NCBI GenBank assembly: GCA_032881465.1
Contig: CP126168.1
Span: 2,728,001-2,792,000 of the forward strand
Source of the DNA: Parvibaculaceae bacterium PLY_AMNH_Bact1
GTDB taxonomy: Bacteria > Pseudomonadota > Alphaproteobacteria > Parvibaculales > Parvibaculaceae
Direction: 5' to 3'
Length of the DNA stretch: 64,000 nt
Shown: piece by piece, positions 8,579 to 16,642 of the stretch
How the letters are laid out: each line of letters starts with the position of its first letter
Position numbering within the stretch: position 1 is the first letter of the stretch
The notes under the pieces: generated by a model
Database searches by the model: none
The model's input: only the letters and a program-made list of their open reading frames with translations
What the model was told of the DNA's origin: nothing
Position numbers and translations under genes: made by a program

Positions 8579-8965
8579 ATGGCGCGTGCGCGAACCATCA
8601 ATGACGAACAGCTGATCGAGGCGATGAAGAAAGCAGATCAGCCGCTGTCTGCCTACGATCTGCTGGACCTACTGCCTGAGGGGCCGAAACCCAAGCCGCC
8701 CGCAATTTACCGGGCGCTGGACAGGTTGAATGCAGAAGGTCGCGTGCACCGCATTGAAAGTCTCAAAGCATTTATCCCCTGCGATGGGCACAACCATGCC
8801 CACGAAACTGTTTTTGCGGTCTGCAGTGACTGCAATCAGGTGCAGGAAATAGAGGATCACCAACTCTGCAATTTACTTGGCGAATGGAAAAAGAAGACCG
8901 GCTTCATGCCGTCACAAAAGACATTTGAAATTCTCGGTCAATGTGCCGAGTGCAGACCCGCATGA
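8579..8965 (+). CDS. zur: Fur-family zinc uptake regulator
   Basis: The 128-residue protein has a winged-helix N-terminal half, including PAIYRALDRLNAEGRVHRIE at 41-60, followed by a His-rich regulatory segment (HNHAHE, 71-76). Two Cys pairs at C82/C85 and C122/C125 form the structural zinc site of the Fur family. It lacks the HHHxH-type Fur segment, and the downstream gene is a ZnuD-like receptor, so Zur is the best assignment. When zinc is plentiful it should repress zinc import. The ATG at 8579 has GGAGA five bases upstream; an upstream in-frame ATG at 8531 lies before the promoter palindrome and is unlikely. Confidence 0.82.
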   Translation: MARARTINDEQLIEAMKKADQPLSAYDLLDLLPEGPKPKPPAIYRALDRLNAEGRVHRIESLKAFIPCDGHNHAHETVFAVCSDCNQVQEIEDHQLCNLLGEWKKKTGFMPSQKTFEILGQCAECRPA

Positions 8966-9057
8966 CGGTCTGACCTAAGCGGCTAGCCCGCAACTCTGAA
9001 ATTGAACCATCCCCTTCATCGGGGACACGAACTCGCATGTCACAACAGGGGGTAAGG

Positions 9058-11151
9058 ATGAAACACGCCTACAAATCCAAACATAGAAACTTAAAACGAG
9101 GAGCAGCAGCGCTAGCCTGCGCATCTCTCGCCTTTCCATTTGGTGCCAATGCAGAACCTGCAAATGCACCATCTATTGTTGTCAGCGCGACGCCTCTTGA
9201 ACGAACAACAGACAACCTGGCAACACCAATCACCATCATCAACCGCGACACCATCAACAGAAGCGGGGCCGCGACTATTGGGGGTCTCGTCGGCGACAAG
9301 CCAGGCATTGCTCAATCTTCCTTTGCGCCGGGTGCCAGTCGCCCAGTCATCAGAGGTCTGGACAATACCCGCGTCCGCATTCAGGAAAATGGCATCGGCA
9401 CGCATGATGTATCAGCGGTCAGCGAAGACCACGCCGTGCCCGTCAATCCGCTGTCGGTGGACAAAGTGGAAGTCATCCGGGGCCCAGCGGCGCTGCGCTA
9501 TGGTTCCTCAGCGATTGGCGGCTTGGTGAGCGTTTTAAATGAGCGTATCCCCACGAAAGCACCCGAGGGAGGTTTAGAGGCAAGCGCACTTGTGGACCAC
9601 ACAACAGTGGACAAGGGTTTTCAAGGCGCTGGCAATGTAAACTTTAGTGCGGGGCCCATCGTAATCCATGCCGACGCATTTGCACGCGAGGCAGACGACT
9701 ACGATACCCCCCAGGGCACTCAGTTAAATAGCGCCCATGAAAGCGTTGGCGGCTCCGTTGGCGCAAGCTTCATGCATGACATGGGTCATGTCGGTTTTGC
9801 GATCAGCCAGTTTGACAGTGAGTACGATGTGCCAGGCGGCGAAGCTGAAACAAACCAGCTCTTCATCGACCTGGAGCAAACCAAATATGCCGGGTCTGCA
9901 GTGTTTGAAGATCTCGAAGGTCTGATTTCCAGTGTCAAACTGGACGCAGGGTATACAGACTATACCCATGATGAAGTATCACGCATCACAGGTGCCGTTG
10001 GATCTCGCTTTGACAATGAAGAATGGGAAGCGCGTGCGGAACTGATCCACACACCCATCGGCGCGCTTGAAGGCGCAGTGGGCATTCAACTGTCCGGACA
10101 AGACCTAAGCGCCACCGGTGAAGGGGGCGAACTTATTGAGCCATCAGAGCGCGATGTCGTGGCTGGCTTCTTCTTTGAAGAGTGGAAAGCAAACGACAAC
10201 CTGACACTTCAGTTTGGTGGACGAGTTGAACAGGTCACCTTGGACGGTGTCGGCGTTGTTCTGCCAACACTTGCAGGTGTCACTCTGCCTGCTGGAACTG
10301 AAACAGGGGACTTCGGCACTCGGCGCGAACTGGATTTCACGCCTTTGAGCGGGTCCATTTCAGCCGTGTTCGGTCTAACTGAAGAAACCAAACTTGGGGC
10401 GACGGTGCAATATGTTGAACGCGCACCTGACCTTTTGGAGCTCTTTGCAAAAGGACCACATGAAGCAACAGAAACATTTGAGGTTGGTAATCCGAACCTC
10501 GGAAAAGAAGCGGCAACCTCTTTTGAACTGACCCTCTCGCAGCAAGGAAGCAATTACGGCTTTGACATTGCCGGGTTCTATACCTCGTTCAACGACTTCA
10601 TCTTCAAAAGCAATACAGGCTTCGTCTGCGGGGAAGAATTTACCAGCTGTGGAACAGATGGTGCCCCAGGCGTTGAAGACGAACTGACCCAAATCGCATA
10701 CTCACAGTCAGACGCCGATTTTCATGGGTTCGAAGTGTCAGGCTATTGGGATGCGTTCCCAATCGCTGGCGGCACAGTCGGCTTTGATAGCCAATTTGAC
10801 TATGTAGACGCTGAATTCAGCAGCGGCGGCAACGTGCCCCGCATCACACCAATGAGATATGGTGCAGGCACTTACTTCAAAGATGATGCTTTCTTTGCCC
10901 GCATCGGTTTGTTGAGAGCCGAGGAGCAGGACGATGTAGCGGCAAATGAAACGGCAACCAATGGCTATACAGACCTGAGGGCCGAAGCGACCTACACATT
11001 CTTCCTACCTGACTCAGATCGTGAGATCGAGCTGGGCGTGGTTGGCACGAACCTGCTGGATGACGACATTCGTAACCATGTCTCGTTCAAGAAAGATGAT
11101 GTTCTACAGCCTGGCGCAAGCGCACTCTTTTTCATTCGCGCAAAACTCTGA
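9058..11151 (+). CDS. znuD: TonB-dependent outer-membrane receptor, ZnuD-like zinc receptor
   Basis: The precursor is about 697 residues with a basic N-terminus and signal peptide ending near FGANA. A plug domain follows (VVSATPLERTTDNLATPITI as TonB-box region, then IRGLDNTRVRIQENGI and VEVIRGPAALRYGS), then a 22-strand barrel ending in a terminal aromatic-rich strand. Segments YTDYTHDEV, RAELIHTPIGALEG and SGQDLSATGE resemble the zinc receptor ZnuD group. Its gene lies 92 bp downstream of zur on the same strand, and I see no separate operator, so it may be cotranscribed and zinc-repressed. The ATG at 9058 has GGGGGTAAGG upstream. Iron-chelate uptake is the alternative. Confidence 0.8.
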   Translation: MKHAYKSKHRNLKRGAAALACASLAFPFGANAEPANAPSIVVSATPLERTTDNLATPITIINRDTINRSGAATIGGLVGDKPGIAQSSFAPGASRPVIRGLDNTRVRIQENGIGTHDVSAVSEDHAVPVNPLSVDKVEVIRGPAALRYGSSAIGGLVSVLNERIPTKAPEGGLEASALVDHTTVDKGFQGAGNVNFSAGPIVIHADAFAREADDYDTPQGTQLNSAHESVGGSVGASFMHDMGHVGFAISQFDSEYDVPGGEAETNQLFIDLEQTKYAGSAVFEDLEGLISSVKLDAGYTDYTHDEVSRITGAVGSRFDNEEWEARAELIHTPIGALEGAVGIQLSGQDLSATGEGGELIEPSERDVVAGFFFEEWKANDNLTLQFGGRVEQVTLDGVGVVLPTLAGVTLPAGTETGDFGTRRELDFTPLSGSISAVFGLTEETKLGATVQYVERAPDLLELFAKGPHEATETFEVGNPNLGKEAATSFELTLSQQGSNYGFDIAGFYTSFNDFIFKSNTGFVCGEEFTSCGTDGAPGVEDELTQIAYSQSDADFHGFEVSGYWDAFPIAGGTVGFDSQFDYVDAEFSSGGNVPRITPMRYGAGTYFKDDAFFARIGLLRAEEQDDVAANETATNGYTDLRAEATYTFFLPDSDREIELGVVGTNLLDDDIRNHVSFKKDDVLQPGASALFFIRAKL

Positions 11152-11212
11152 GGACGCTTTAGCTCACCTGCTTCTAAGGGTGAGCATATGATGCTGCACC
11201 TCGCAACAGCAA

Positions 11213-11241
11213 GAAGGCCGTGTCTTTTAGACGCGGCCTTC
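11213..11241. terminator. Hairpin between convergent znuD and LuxR-type genes
   Basis: GAAGGCCGTGTC and GACGCGGCCTTC form a 12-bp stem with one G-T wobble and a five-base loop. It contains the stop codon of the minus-strand LuxR-type gene. No long U-run follows, so termination efficiency is uncertain. Confidence 0.5.
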
Positions 11242-11673
11242 GTCATACCCAAGCAAGGCTATGCGAACAACATCCGCCTGATCGCGGGCACCGAGCTTGC
11301 CCCTTACCTGAACAAAATGTGTGCGGACCGTATTGATGGTTACGCCCTGACTGGCGGCGATTTCCTGTAACGACTGACCGGCAAGAAACGCGCTGAGCAC
11401 GCGCGCCTGTGCTGAGGTCAGATCAAACCGCACCGCCAGAAAATCTTCGGGTGGAATTTTCCCGTTAAGCGCATCCGGGTCATTCTGCTGGATGGCTTTT
11501 GACCGTGCGTTCAGGAACTCAAATATCCAATGCTGCTCGTTTGCGTCTGCCCATTCCATGATCTCAGAAAGACGGCTGTCGGTTTCAGGCACAAGGCCTT
11601 CGTGAATACCGGGCCAGACACGCGCACTGAGATGATCCTTGGAGCGCCGGTCTTTAGCGGATTTATCTGCCAT
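11227..11673 (-). CDS. Short LuxR-type helix-turn-helix regulator
   Basis: The protein has 148 residues. The C-terminal 65 form a LuxR/GerE helix-turn-helix: LTSAQARVLSAFLAGQSLQEIA, then TINTVRTHFVQVRGKLGARDQADVVRIAL. The N-terminal half has a charged stretch and a WIFEFLNARS segment but no recognisable sensor or receiver domain. The ATG at 11673 lies 4 bp after the stop of the esterase gene, so the two appear translationally linked; the purine-rich GGGAG is directly adjacent to the ATG, which is unusual, and a TTG nine bases upstream is an alternative. An adjacent esterase could supply or remove its signal. Target genes are unknown. Confidence 0.65.
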   Translation of the reverse strand: MADKSAKDRRSKDHLSARVWPGIHEGLVPETDSRLSEIMEWADANEQHWIFEFLNARSKAIQQNDPDALNGKIPPEDFLAVRFDLTSAQARVLSAFLAGQSLQEIAASQGVTINTVRTHFVQVRGKLGARDQADVVRIALLGYDEGRV

Positions 11674-11677
11674 CTCC

Positions 11678-12682
11678 CTAGCCAACCCGTCGCTTGTCTT
11701 CGCGTCGCCCCGGAAGCATCTCGCAGAGAAAATCACCAATCTCTTTGATGGAGCGCTTTGTCTCCGGCAGCAATGGACCCAGGCGGTGCCAAACATGAGG
11801 CATCCGTGGGTAGACATCACACCAGGCCTGCACCCCGGCCTCGCGCAGCCGCGTCGCAAGCCTCGTGGAATCATCTCGAAGAATTTCCGGCGCCCCGACA
11901 TGAATGAGAGTGGGCGGCAGATCAGTGAGATCAGCAAATAGAGGCGACGCCAGCGGGTCCGTTGGGGCATGCCCCTGCAGATAAAGCCTGGAACACATGT
12001 TAAGCCCCTCCAAAGAGCTCACCATCGGATCATTCTCTAGATTGCTCAGGATGGAATTGCCGGAAAGTGTCATATCCACCCAAGGTCCGAGCAGGACCAT
12101 AGCACCAGGCATCGCAACACCCTCATCGCGCAGCGCAATCAGCGCAGCGAGCGCGAGCCCGCCTCCTGCAGAATCGGCAACAACACCCAGATTTTCCGGC
12201 ACCGCTCCCTGGTCTATCAACCACCGATAGGCGGCCTTCACGTCCTCTATGCCAGCGGGAAACGGGTTTTCCGGCGCCAACCGATAGTCCAGCACGAATG
12301 CCGATGCGTTGGCCTGATTGCAAATATTTGCGATCAAGGCGTCATGCACACCAGATCGTTCAAGAATAAAGGAGCCGCCATGGACATATAGCAACGTGCG
12401 CTCTGGTGTGCTCGCGTCCATCTGCACCCAGGGACCAGCTACCGGCGCTCCTGTCTCTTCGGTAAAAGTCACATTTGAAGGAACCATGGCGATGATGTTC
12501 TCGAGAAACTTGACGCGCTTACGGGCGGCGACCACGTCGAATGGCTTTTTCTCAGCGCCTTCAGCACCAACTGATTTGCGCAGCAGCTTGTTCACGGTCT
12601 GAACGAGCCCGATCCAAAACCGCGCGCGCAGGCTTGCTGCGTTGACCTGGGGACGCCAACTCGGAAGTTCTTGTTGCGCCAT
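11678..12682 (-). CDS. Hormone-sensitive-lipase-type alpha/beta esterase
   Basis: About 334 residues with the class IV esterase signatures: HGGSF (oxyanion hole), DYRLAPENPFPAGIED, GVVADSAGGGLAL (nucleophile Ser), a late Asp in GAPEILRDDS and a His in PRMPHVWH. Such enzymes cleave short-to-medium acyl esters in the cytosol. An in-frame ATG at 12751 exists, but it lies inside a palindrome and lacks a ribosome-binding site, so I prefer 12682, which has AGGAGG 13 bp upstream. It is followed immediately by the LuxR-type regulator gene. Confidence 0.78.
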   Translation of the reverse strand: MAQQELPSWRPQVNAASLRARFWIGLVQTVNKLLRKSVGAEGAEKKPFDVVAARKRVKFLENIIAMVPSNVTFTEETGAPVAGPWVQMDASTPERTLLYVHGGSFILERSGVHDALIANICNQANASAFVLDYRLAPENPFPAGIEDVKAAYRWLIDQGAVPENLGVVADSAGGGLALAALIALRDEGVAMPGAMVLLGPWVDMTLSGNSILSNLENDPMVSSLEGLNMCSRLYLQGHAPTDPLASPLFADLTDLPPTLIHVGAPEILRDDSTRLATRLREAGVQAWCDVYPRMPHVWHRLGPLLPETKRSIKEIGDFLCEMLPGRREDKRRVG

Positions 12683-12747
12683 CTGATCCAGAACACCCTC
12701 CTCACCAAGTACGACCTTTGGAGTAGAGGCTAAAACATGCCCTCGCC

Positions 12748-12763
12748 TCATACAAATGTATGA
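12748..12763. promoter_or_regulatory. Palindrome between divergent esterase and outer-membrane protein genes
   Basis: TCATAC-AAAT-GTATGA is a perfect 6-bp inverted repeat in the divergent control region. The LuxR-type regulator encoded just downstream of the esterase is a reasonable candidate ligand, but this is only positional inference. Confidence 0.4.
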
Positions 12764-12792
12764 CGAAGCCCCAATTTTCGCTTCGTAGGTTC

Positions 12793-12839
12793 AACCCCTG
12801 TCTCAGGTCAGCGCCCTCAAAGGCGTCACAACAGGGGTT
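12793..12839 (+). promoter_or_regulatory. Leader hairpin covering the ribosome-binding site
   Basis: AACCCCTGT at 12793-12801 pairs perfectly with ACAGGGGTT at 12831-12839. The 29-base loop contains a second stem, GCGCC 12811-12815 with GGCGT 12822-12826. The 3' arm holds the AGGGG ribosome-binding site six bases before the ATG at 12844. The fold would hide the site until disrupted by temperature, a ligand, an RNA or a protein. The trigger is unknown. Confidence 0.5.
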
Positions 12840-12843
12840 TCAC

Positions 12844-14172
12844 ATGGTCCGTCTTATTCAGACACGCCGTTTTGCAGCGTTCAGCGCTGTTGTCGGCCTC
12901 TCATTTGCTTTTTTTACGCCGCCAGCAAGCGCGGTTGACAATAGTCACAATCCGGCACTCCCACAGTTCGAGGTTGGGAGTTCCGGTCTCATGATTCACA
13001 ACAACGTGCGCGCGGAATACTTAACTGAGCCCAGTCAGGCCGCGAACGCAGCATTAGCCAGTTGTGACAAAGAGAAATTTGAAAAAGCAATCAGCCACAT
13101 CTATTCAATCAGCGCTTTGGCCGACCTCGCCCAAAGTGGCTCAGCGGGAAAGATTGTTGTCGACGCGGACAAGGAAGACGAAGACGCAATCGATGACTAC
13201 GCGAAAAAGTTGACCGACATTTGGGAAGTCAAATGTGGCAGGCGAGAAGCGGCAAGCATCGGCGCAACCTTCACAGCAGGTGGCAGCCTGTCCGTCGGTC
13301 AATTGAGCCTTCCCCAGCAGCAATTCCTCGCATTTGAAGCAATAGGCACCCTCATACAATCCTTCGGCATTGTGAATATCGAAGAAGATGCGCGGGCAAC
13401 AGCCGGGTCCTTCGACGGCAGCGCTCACTTTGCCGATGCCGGTATTTTCGGCTCCAAGGGAATATGGACAGCTCTTGGCTATGTCCGCACAACAGCCAAT
13501 GCGTCAGCCAGTGTGGCCAACATTGACCCCAACGGCGACCGTCTTCTGATCCCGGGCCCTCTTGGGGGCGCGTCAGGCTTCTCTCTCGCAAGTGCCGGTG
13601 GTCTTAATGTGGTGACCCAGGCCGACTATGAAGCCCACTATGAATGGAACAGCTTTTACGCCAAAGCAGGTCTGCCGTTTGATTGCGGCGAATGGCTCTT
13701 CATGCCGTTCTTTGGGGCCGCCTATACAGATCAGGAGCAGACCTCGAGTTTCTCCGGCAGCGTTCCTGGTTTCGGCCGAAATTTCGCCTACAACACCCAG
13801 GTCGATGTTGAAACCATTAGTCCCTTTGTCGGCTTCGATGCAGTGCGTCACTTCGATGGCGTCAGCCTGCACGGCGGCGGTCTCTTATCAGCAGACTTCA
13901 ACGACGCCGATGGCTGGGATCGATTGTCCTTCACAGGTGTGGCAGACAGCCAGGCCTCTCTCAGTGGCGATGACACAAGCCTCGGTGGGCGCGCCTGGGC
14001 AGGCATCACCTTCGGCGTACCCGAGTCACCTTTCAAAGTTTCGCTCGATGCATCCTACGTATATGTCGACAACATCCCGGTCATCACACGAGATGGAACC
14101 AACCCGTCCTCACTCGGCTTTGACAGCGCTGACGGTGTCCTGGGAACAATCCGCGCAACATTCCGCTTCTAA
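12844..14172 (+). CDS. Secreted outer-membrane beta-barrel-like protein, unknown family
   Basis: The 442-residue precursor has a signal peptide (MVRLIQTRRF... ending PPASA). An early region of about 120 residues carries a CDKEKFEKAISHIYS helix and two Cys. The rest shows alternating hydrophobic and polar strands, with Gly/aromatic repeats and a C-terminal Phe in the last strand (TIRATFRF), as in outer-membrane barrels. I do not recognise the family; a porin-like or autotransporter-like role is possible. The start was chosen for the signal peptide and AGGGG. It has its own terminator and a structured leader, so expression looks specifically controlled. Confidence 0.65.
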   Translation: MVRLIQTRRFAAFSAVVGLSFAFFTPPASAVDNSHNPALPQFEVGSSGLMIHNNVRAEYLTEPSQAANAALASCDKEKFEKAISHIYSISALADLAQSGSAGKIVVDADKEDEDAIDDYAKKLTDIWEVKCGRREAASIGATFTAGGSLSVGQLSLPQQQFLAFEAIGTLIQSFGIVNIEEDARATAGSFDGSAHFADAGIFGSKGIWTALGYVRTTANASASVANIDPNGDRLLIPGPLGGASGFSLASAGGLNVVTQADYEAHYEWNSFYAKAGLPFDCGEWLFMPFFGAAYTDQEQTSSFSGSVPGFGRNFAYNTQVDVETISPFVGFDAVRHFDGVSLHGGGLLSADFNDADGWDRLSFTGVADSQASLSGDDTSLGGRAWAGITFGVPESPFKVSLDASYVYVDNIPVITRDGTNPSSLGFDSADGVLGTIRATFRF

Positions 14173-14192
14173 GAACGACCCTCAGGCAACAA

Positions 14193-14230
14193 AAAGCCCG
14201 GCAGGAAACTTCCCCTGCCGGGCTTTCTTT
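14193..14230. terminator. Bidirectional Rho-independent terminator
   Basis: AAAGCCCGGCAGG and CCTGCCGGGCTTT form a perfect 13-bp stem with an eight-base loop. It is followed by CTTTT on the plus strand and TTTTTG on the minus strand. It serves the outer-membrane protein gene and the convergent gapR. Confidence 0.92.
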
Positions 14231-14250
14231 TAATCTCTTAGTCCGCTGCT

Positions 14251-14517
14251 TTAGCCGAGCATTCCGAGTGCATGGAGATAGAGCTCCAACATCGCCTCTT
14301 CTTCCTGCCGCTCTGCGGTGTCTTTCTTGCGAAGTGAAATCACCTTGCGAAGAACCTTGGTATCAAAGCCGTTGCCCTTAGCCTCCGCGTAGACTTCTTT
14401 AATATCGGCAGAGAGTGCGGCTTTCTCTTCTTCCAACCGTTCAATCCGCTCAACAAAAGAGCGCAACTGTCCTTGCGCGATCGTTGTTGATCCTTCGGGC
14501 GTGGTGCCATCCGCCAT
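14251..14517 (-). CDS. gapR: GapR-family (DUF2312) nucleoid-associated protein
   Basis: The 88-residue protein consists of the DUF2312 domain: [17 protein letters not shown], then [15 protein letters not shown], then [14 protein letters not shown]. In Caulobacter GapR clamps around overtwisted, AT-rich DNA ahead of replication and transcription. Length and coiled-coil/basic layout match fully. The ATG at 14517 gives the standard family N-terminus; upstream codons to 14607 would be atypical. Its transcript ends at the shared terminator. Confidence 0.92.
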   Translation of the reverse strand: MADGTTPEGSTTIAQGQLRSFVERIERLEEEKAALSADIKEVYAEAKGNGFDTKVLRKVISLRKKDTAERQEEEAMLELYLHALGMLG

Positions 14518-14696
14518 GTGTCTGACTTCCTTGAACTGTATCGAAAATAGGGGAGCAAACAACAGCTCCGAGCCGCGCACCATATCGACGAGGCACCATG
14601 CCAGCAAGAGATTGAGGCCATAAAGCTGTGGATTAATTGCAGCGCCAGACGTGCTAGTCTCGCGGCAGAATAACGGGGCCTTGAGGAGAGCAAGAA

Positions 14697-15143
14697 ATGC
14701 GCGCGATTTTAGTCAGTCTGCTATGGGGAGTTTTCACCATGTCCGCCCAAGCCGCGACCGTGGAACGCTACACGGACCCAGCAATGGCAGATGCAAATCT
14801 GCCCTTTTCACAGGCCGTCCGTGTCGGCGACATGCTCTACCTCTCCGGCCAAATCGGCAACATACCCGGCACGCTGGACCTGGCCCCGGGCGGCATGGAA
14901 GGACAAGCCCGCCAGACCATGGACAATATTGAGGCAGTCCTCAATGCGAACGGGGCTTCTTTCGCGAACGTGACCAAATGTCTGGTCATGCTCGCGGACA
15001 TGAGCCAATGGGCCGACTTCAATAAAGTCTATGTAACCTATTTCGAGCCCGGACAGTTCCCGGCCCGCTCTGCCTTTGGGGCCAATGGTCTGGCGCTTGG
15101 CGGCGCACTGGAAGTGGAATGCGAAGCCCATCTGGGCAACTAA
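14697..15143 (+). CDS. Exported RidA-family protein
   Basis: The 148-residue protein begins with a cleavable signal peptide ([19 protein letters not shown]). A full RidA/YjgF domain follows: [32 protein letters not shown], and FPARSAFG with the Arg that positions the imine substrate, ending in EVECEA. Cytosolic RidA deaminates enamine/imine intermediates; the signal peptide places this homologue in the periplasm, where another substrate is likely. It is transcribed divergently from gapR. The start is supported by the signal peptide and GAGGAG upstream. Confidence 0.85.
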   Translation: MRAILVSLLWGVFTMSAQAATVERYTDPAMADANLPFSQAVRVGDMLYLSGQIGNIPGTLDLAPGGMEGQARQTMDNIEAVLNANGASFANVTKCLVMLADMSQWADFNKVYVTYFEPGQFPARSAFGANGLALGGALEVECEAHLGN

Positions 15144-15174
15144 AGCAAGCCGCAGCCCCTTAGCTGCGCTGCTT
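15143..15174. terminator. Hairpin between convergent RidA and DUF1244 genes
   Basis: CGCAGC 15151-15156 pairs with GCTGCG 15163-15168, and AAGCA 15143-15147 pairs with TGCTT 15170-15174 across small bulges. It includes the DUF1244 stop codon. There is no clear U-run, so this is a weak call. Confidence 0.35.
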
Positions 15175-15468
15175 AAAGGCAACTTCGAATGCGGCCATCT
15201 GCTCAGGCGTGGCTTCTGTCTGGTGTTTTTTCTTCCAGTCAGAAAACGGCTCGCCATAGATGTGCTCACGCGCAGCATCTTTGCTCATCTCTATGCCTTT
15301 ATCTTCAGCCGCGTCTCTGTACCAATCCGCCAGACAATTCCGACAGAAACCTGTTTGGATCATGAGATCAATATTCTGCACGTCGGTTCGTTTCAGCAGG
15401 TGAGACACAAGCCGACGAAAGGCAGCCGCCTCAAGCTCCGTTTGTATTGATTTATCCATTTTCTTCAT
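15160..15468 (-). CDS. DUF1244 family small protein
   Basis: The 102-residue protein matches the DUF1244 family throughout: AAFRRLVSHLLKRTDVQNID, then GFCRNCLADWYRDAA, then AREHIYGEPFSDWKKKHQ. The CRNC pair and a conserved His/Asp suggest a metal or redox site, but the family has no established function. It is encoded just downstream of the YbdK ligase on the same strand (18-bp gap), so the two probably share a transcript. A second Met three codons inside is an alternative start. Confidence 0.85.
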   Translation of the reverse strand: MKKMDKSIQTELEAAAFRRLVSHLLKRTDVQNIDLMIQTGFCRNCLADWYRDAAEDKGIEMSKDAAREHIYGEPFSDWKKKHQTEATPEQMAAFEVAFKQRS

Positions 15469-15486
15469 CCTTCCAAATCCAGCAGC

Positions 15487-16617
15487 TCAAAGCCCCGCCG
15501 CAGTTTCCTCAATAAGGTTGTCAACAACCGCCACAAGAGCATCGCGAGGTCCTGCCCCGCCCTTCAGGGCACCCCCATAAACCCGCCTTTGCTGATCTGC
15601 ACTCGTTCCACGCCGCGCAATTCGTTTGATATGAGATATCTCATTTTCTGATCCAAGCCGGGCAGCATCTTCTGCGATCATCTCGATAATCTCATCGCAG
15701 AGACCATCAAACGACGTAAGTACCCCTTTGCCAAAATCAATAAGCTCCCCTGCGACACCGTACCGCTGCGCCCGCCACCGGTTTTCACCCATGAGCGTGG
15801 CCGGATAGAGCCGCCAGCGTTGGTTCTTCTGACGCAACCGGTAAAGCATAGAGAGTAAAGCCTGGTAGGTGGCGGCAATCGCGATACCATCATCCAGACT
15901 GGTGCAAATATCCGTGATCCGGCTTTCAAGCGTGGGGAAACGCCCCGAGGGTCGGATATCCCACCAGAGCATTGTCGCATCGGGAATGATGCCCGTTGCC
16001 ACCAATTGCTGAACCAGCCGCTGATACTCGGAATAGCCGTCAAACGTGTCTGGCAGGCCAGTGCGCGGCAGCGCGTCCCAGATGGTCAGCCGGTAAGACT
16101 GGAGGCCCATATCCTCCCCCTGCCAGAAGGGAGACGAAGTGGAAAGCGCCAACAAATGTGGCAAGAAATAGCGCACCTGGTTCATGAGATCGATGCGCAG
16201 ATCATCATCCTCAATCCCCACATGCACATGCATGCCCGAAATCACCATTCGTCGCGCGGCCCCTGCCAAATCACGGGCCAGCGTGTCATAACGTTCTTTC
16301 TTTGTGTGTTCCTGCTCATCCCAATGGCTAAACGGATGGGTGCTGGCCGCAATGGGCGCATATCCGAACCCGTCTGCCACCTCGACAACCAACCCTCGCA
16401 AACGCACAAGTTCGGCCCGTGCCTCTCCGATCTCGGTACAGACCTTGGTGCCCACCTCAACCTGACAGCGAAGAAACTCCGATGTAACCTGCTCGCCGAT
16501 CGCTTTGTGGAGCTGATCCATCAGAGCATCCGGCGGGTTACGCACCAGGTCACGAGTCTCCCTGTCCACGAGAAGGTATTCTTCTTCAATTCCAAGGGTG
16601 AGGGAGGGAGCATCCAT
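15487..16617 (-). CDS. ybdK: YbdK-type carboxylate-amine ligase
   Basis: The 376-residue protein belongs to the glutamate-cysteine ligase type 2 (GCS2) family. It begins SLTLGIEEEYLLVDRETRDL and has QVEVGTKVC, STHPFSHW, GMHVHVGI and ESRITD, the usual blocks for ATP, metal and amino-acid binding. YbdK has weak glutamate-cysteine ligase activity in E. coli; the real substrate is unsettled. It lies between an N-formylglutamate amidohydrolase gene upstream and DUF1244 downstream, all on the minus strand, so glutamate-related chemistry is a reasonable shared theme. Confidence 0.88.
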   Translation of the reverse strand: MDAPSLTLGIEEEYLLVDRETRDLVRNPPDALMDQLHKAIGEQVTSEFLRCQVEVGTKVCTEIGEARAELVRLRGLVVEVADGFGYAPIAASTHPFSHWDEQEHTKKERYDTLARDLAGAARRMVISGMHVHVGIEDDDLRIDLMNQVRYFLPHLLALSTSSPFWQGEDMGLQSYRLTIWDALPRTGLPDTFDGYSEYQRLVQQLVATGIIPDATMLWWDIRPSGRFPTLESRITDICTSLDDGIAIAATYQALLSMLYRLRQKNQRWRLYPATLMGENRWRAQRYGVAGELIDFGKGVLTSFDGLCDEIIEMIAEDAARLGSENEISHIKRIARRGTSADQQRRVYGGALKGGAGPRDALVAVVDNLIEETAAGL

Positions 16618-16642
16618 CGTGTCTCGTTCCTAGGCTGATCCG

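Noticed and set aside
11674-11970. N-terminal extension of the LuxR-type protein
   Set aside because: The added 99 residues overlap the esterase coding region and look like random Arg/Cys-rich sequence.
16006-16638. 210-codon frame opposite ybdK
   Set aside because: Antisense shadow of a well-supported GCS2-family gene; its translation is Arg/His-rich without domain structure.
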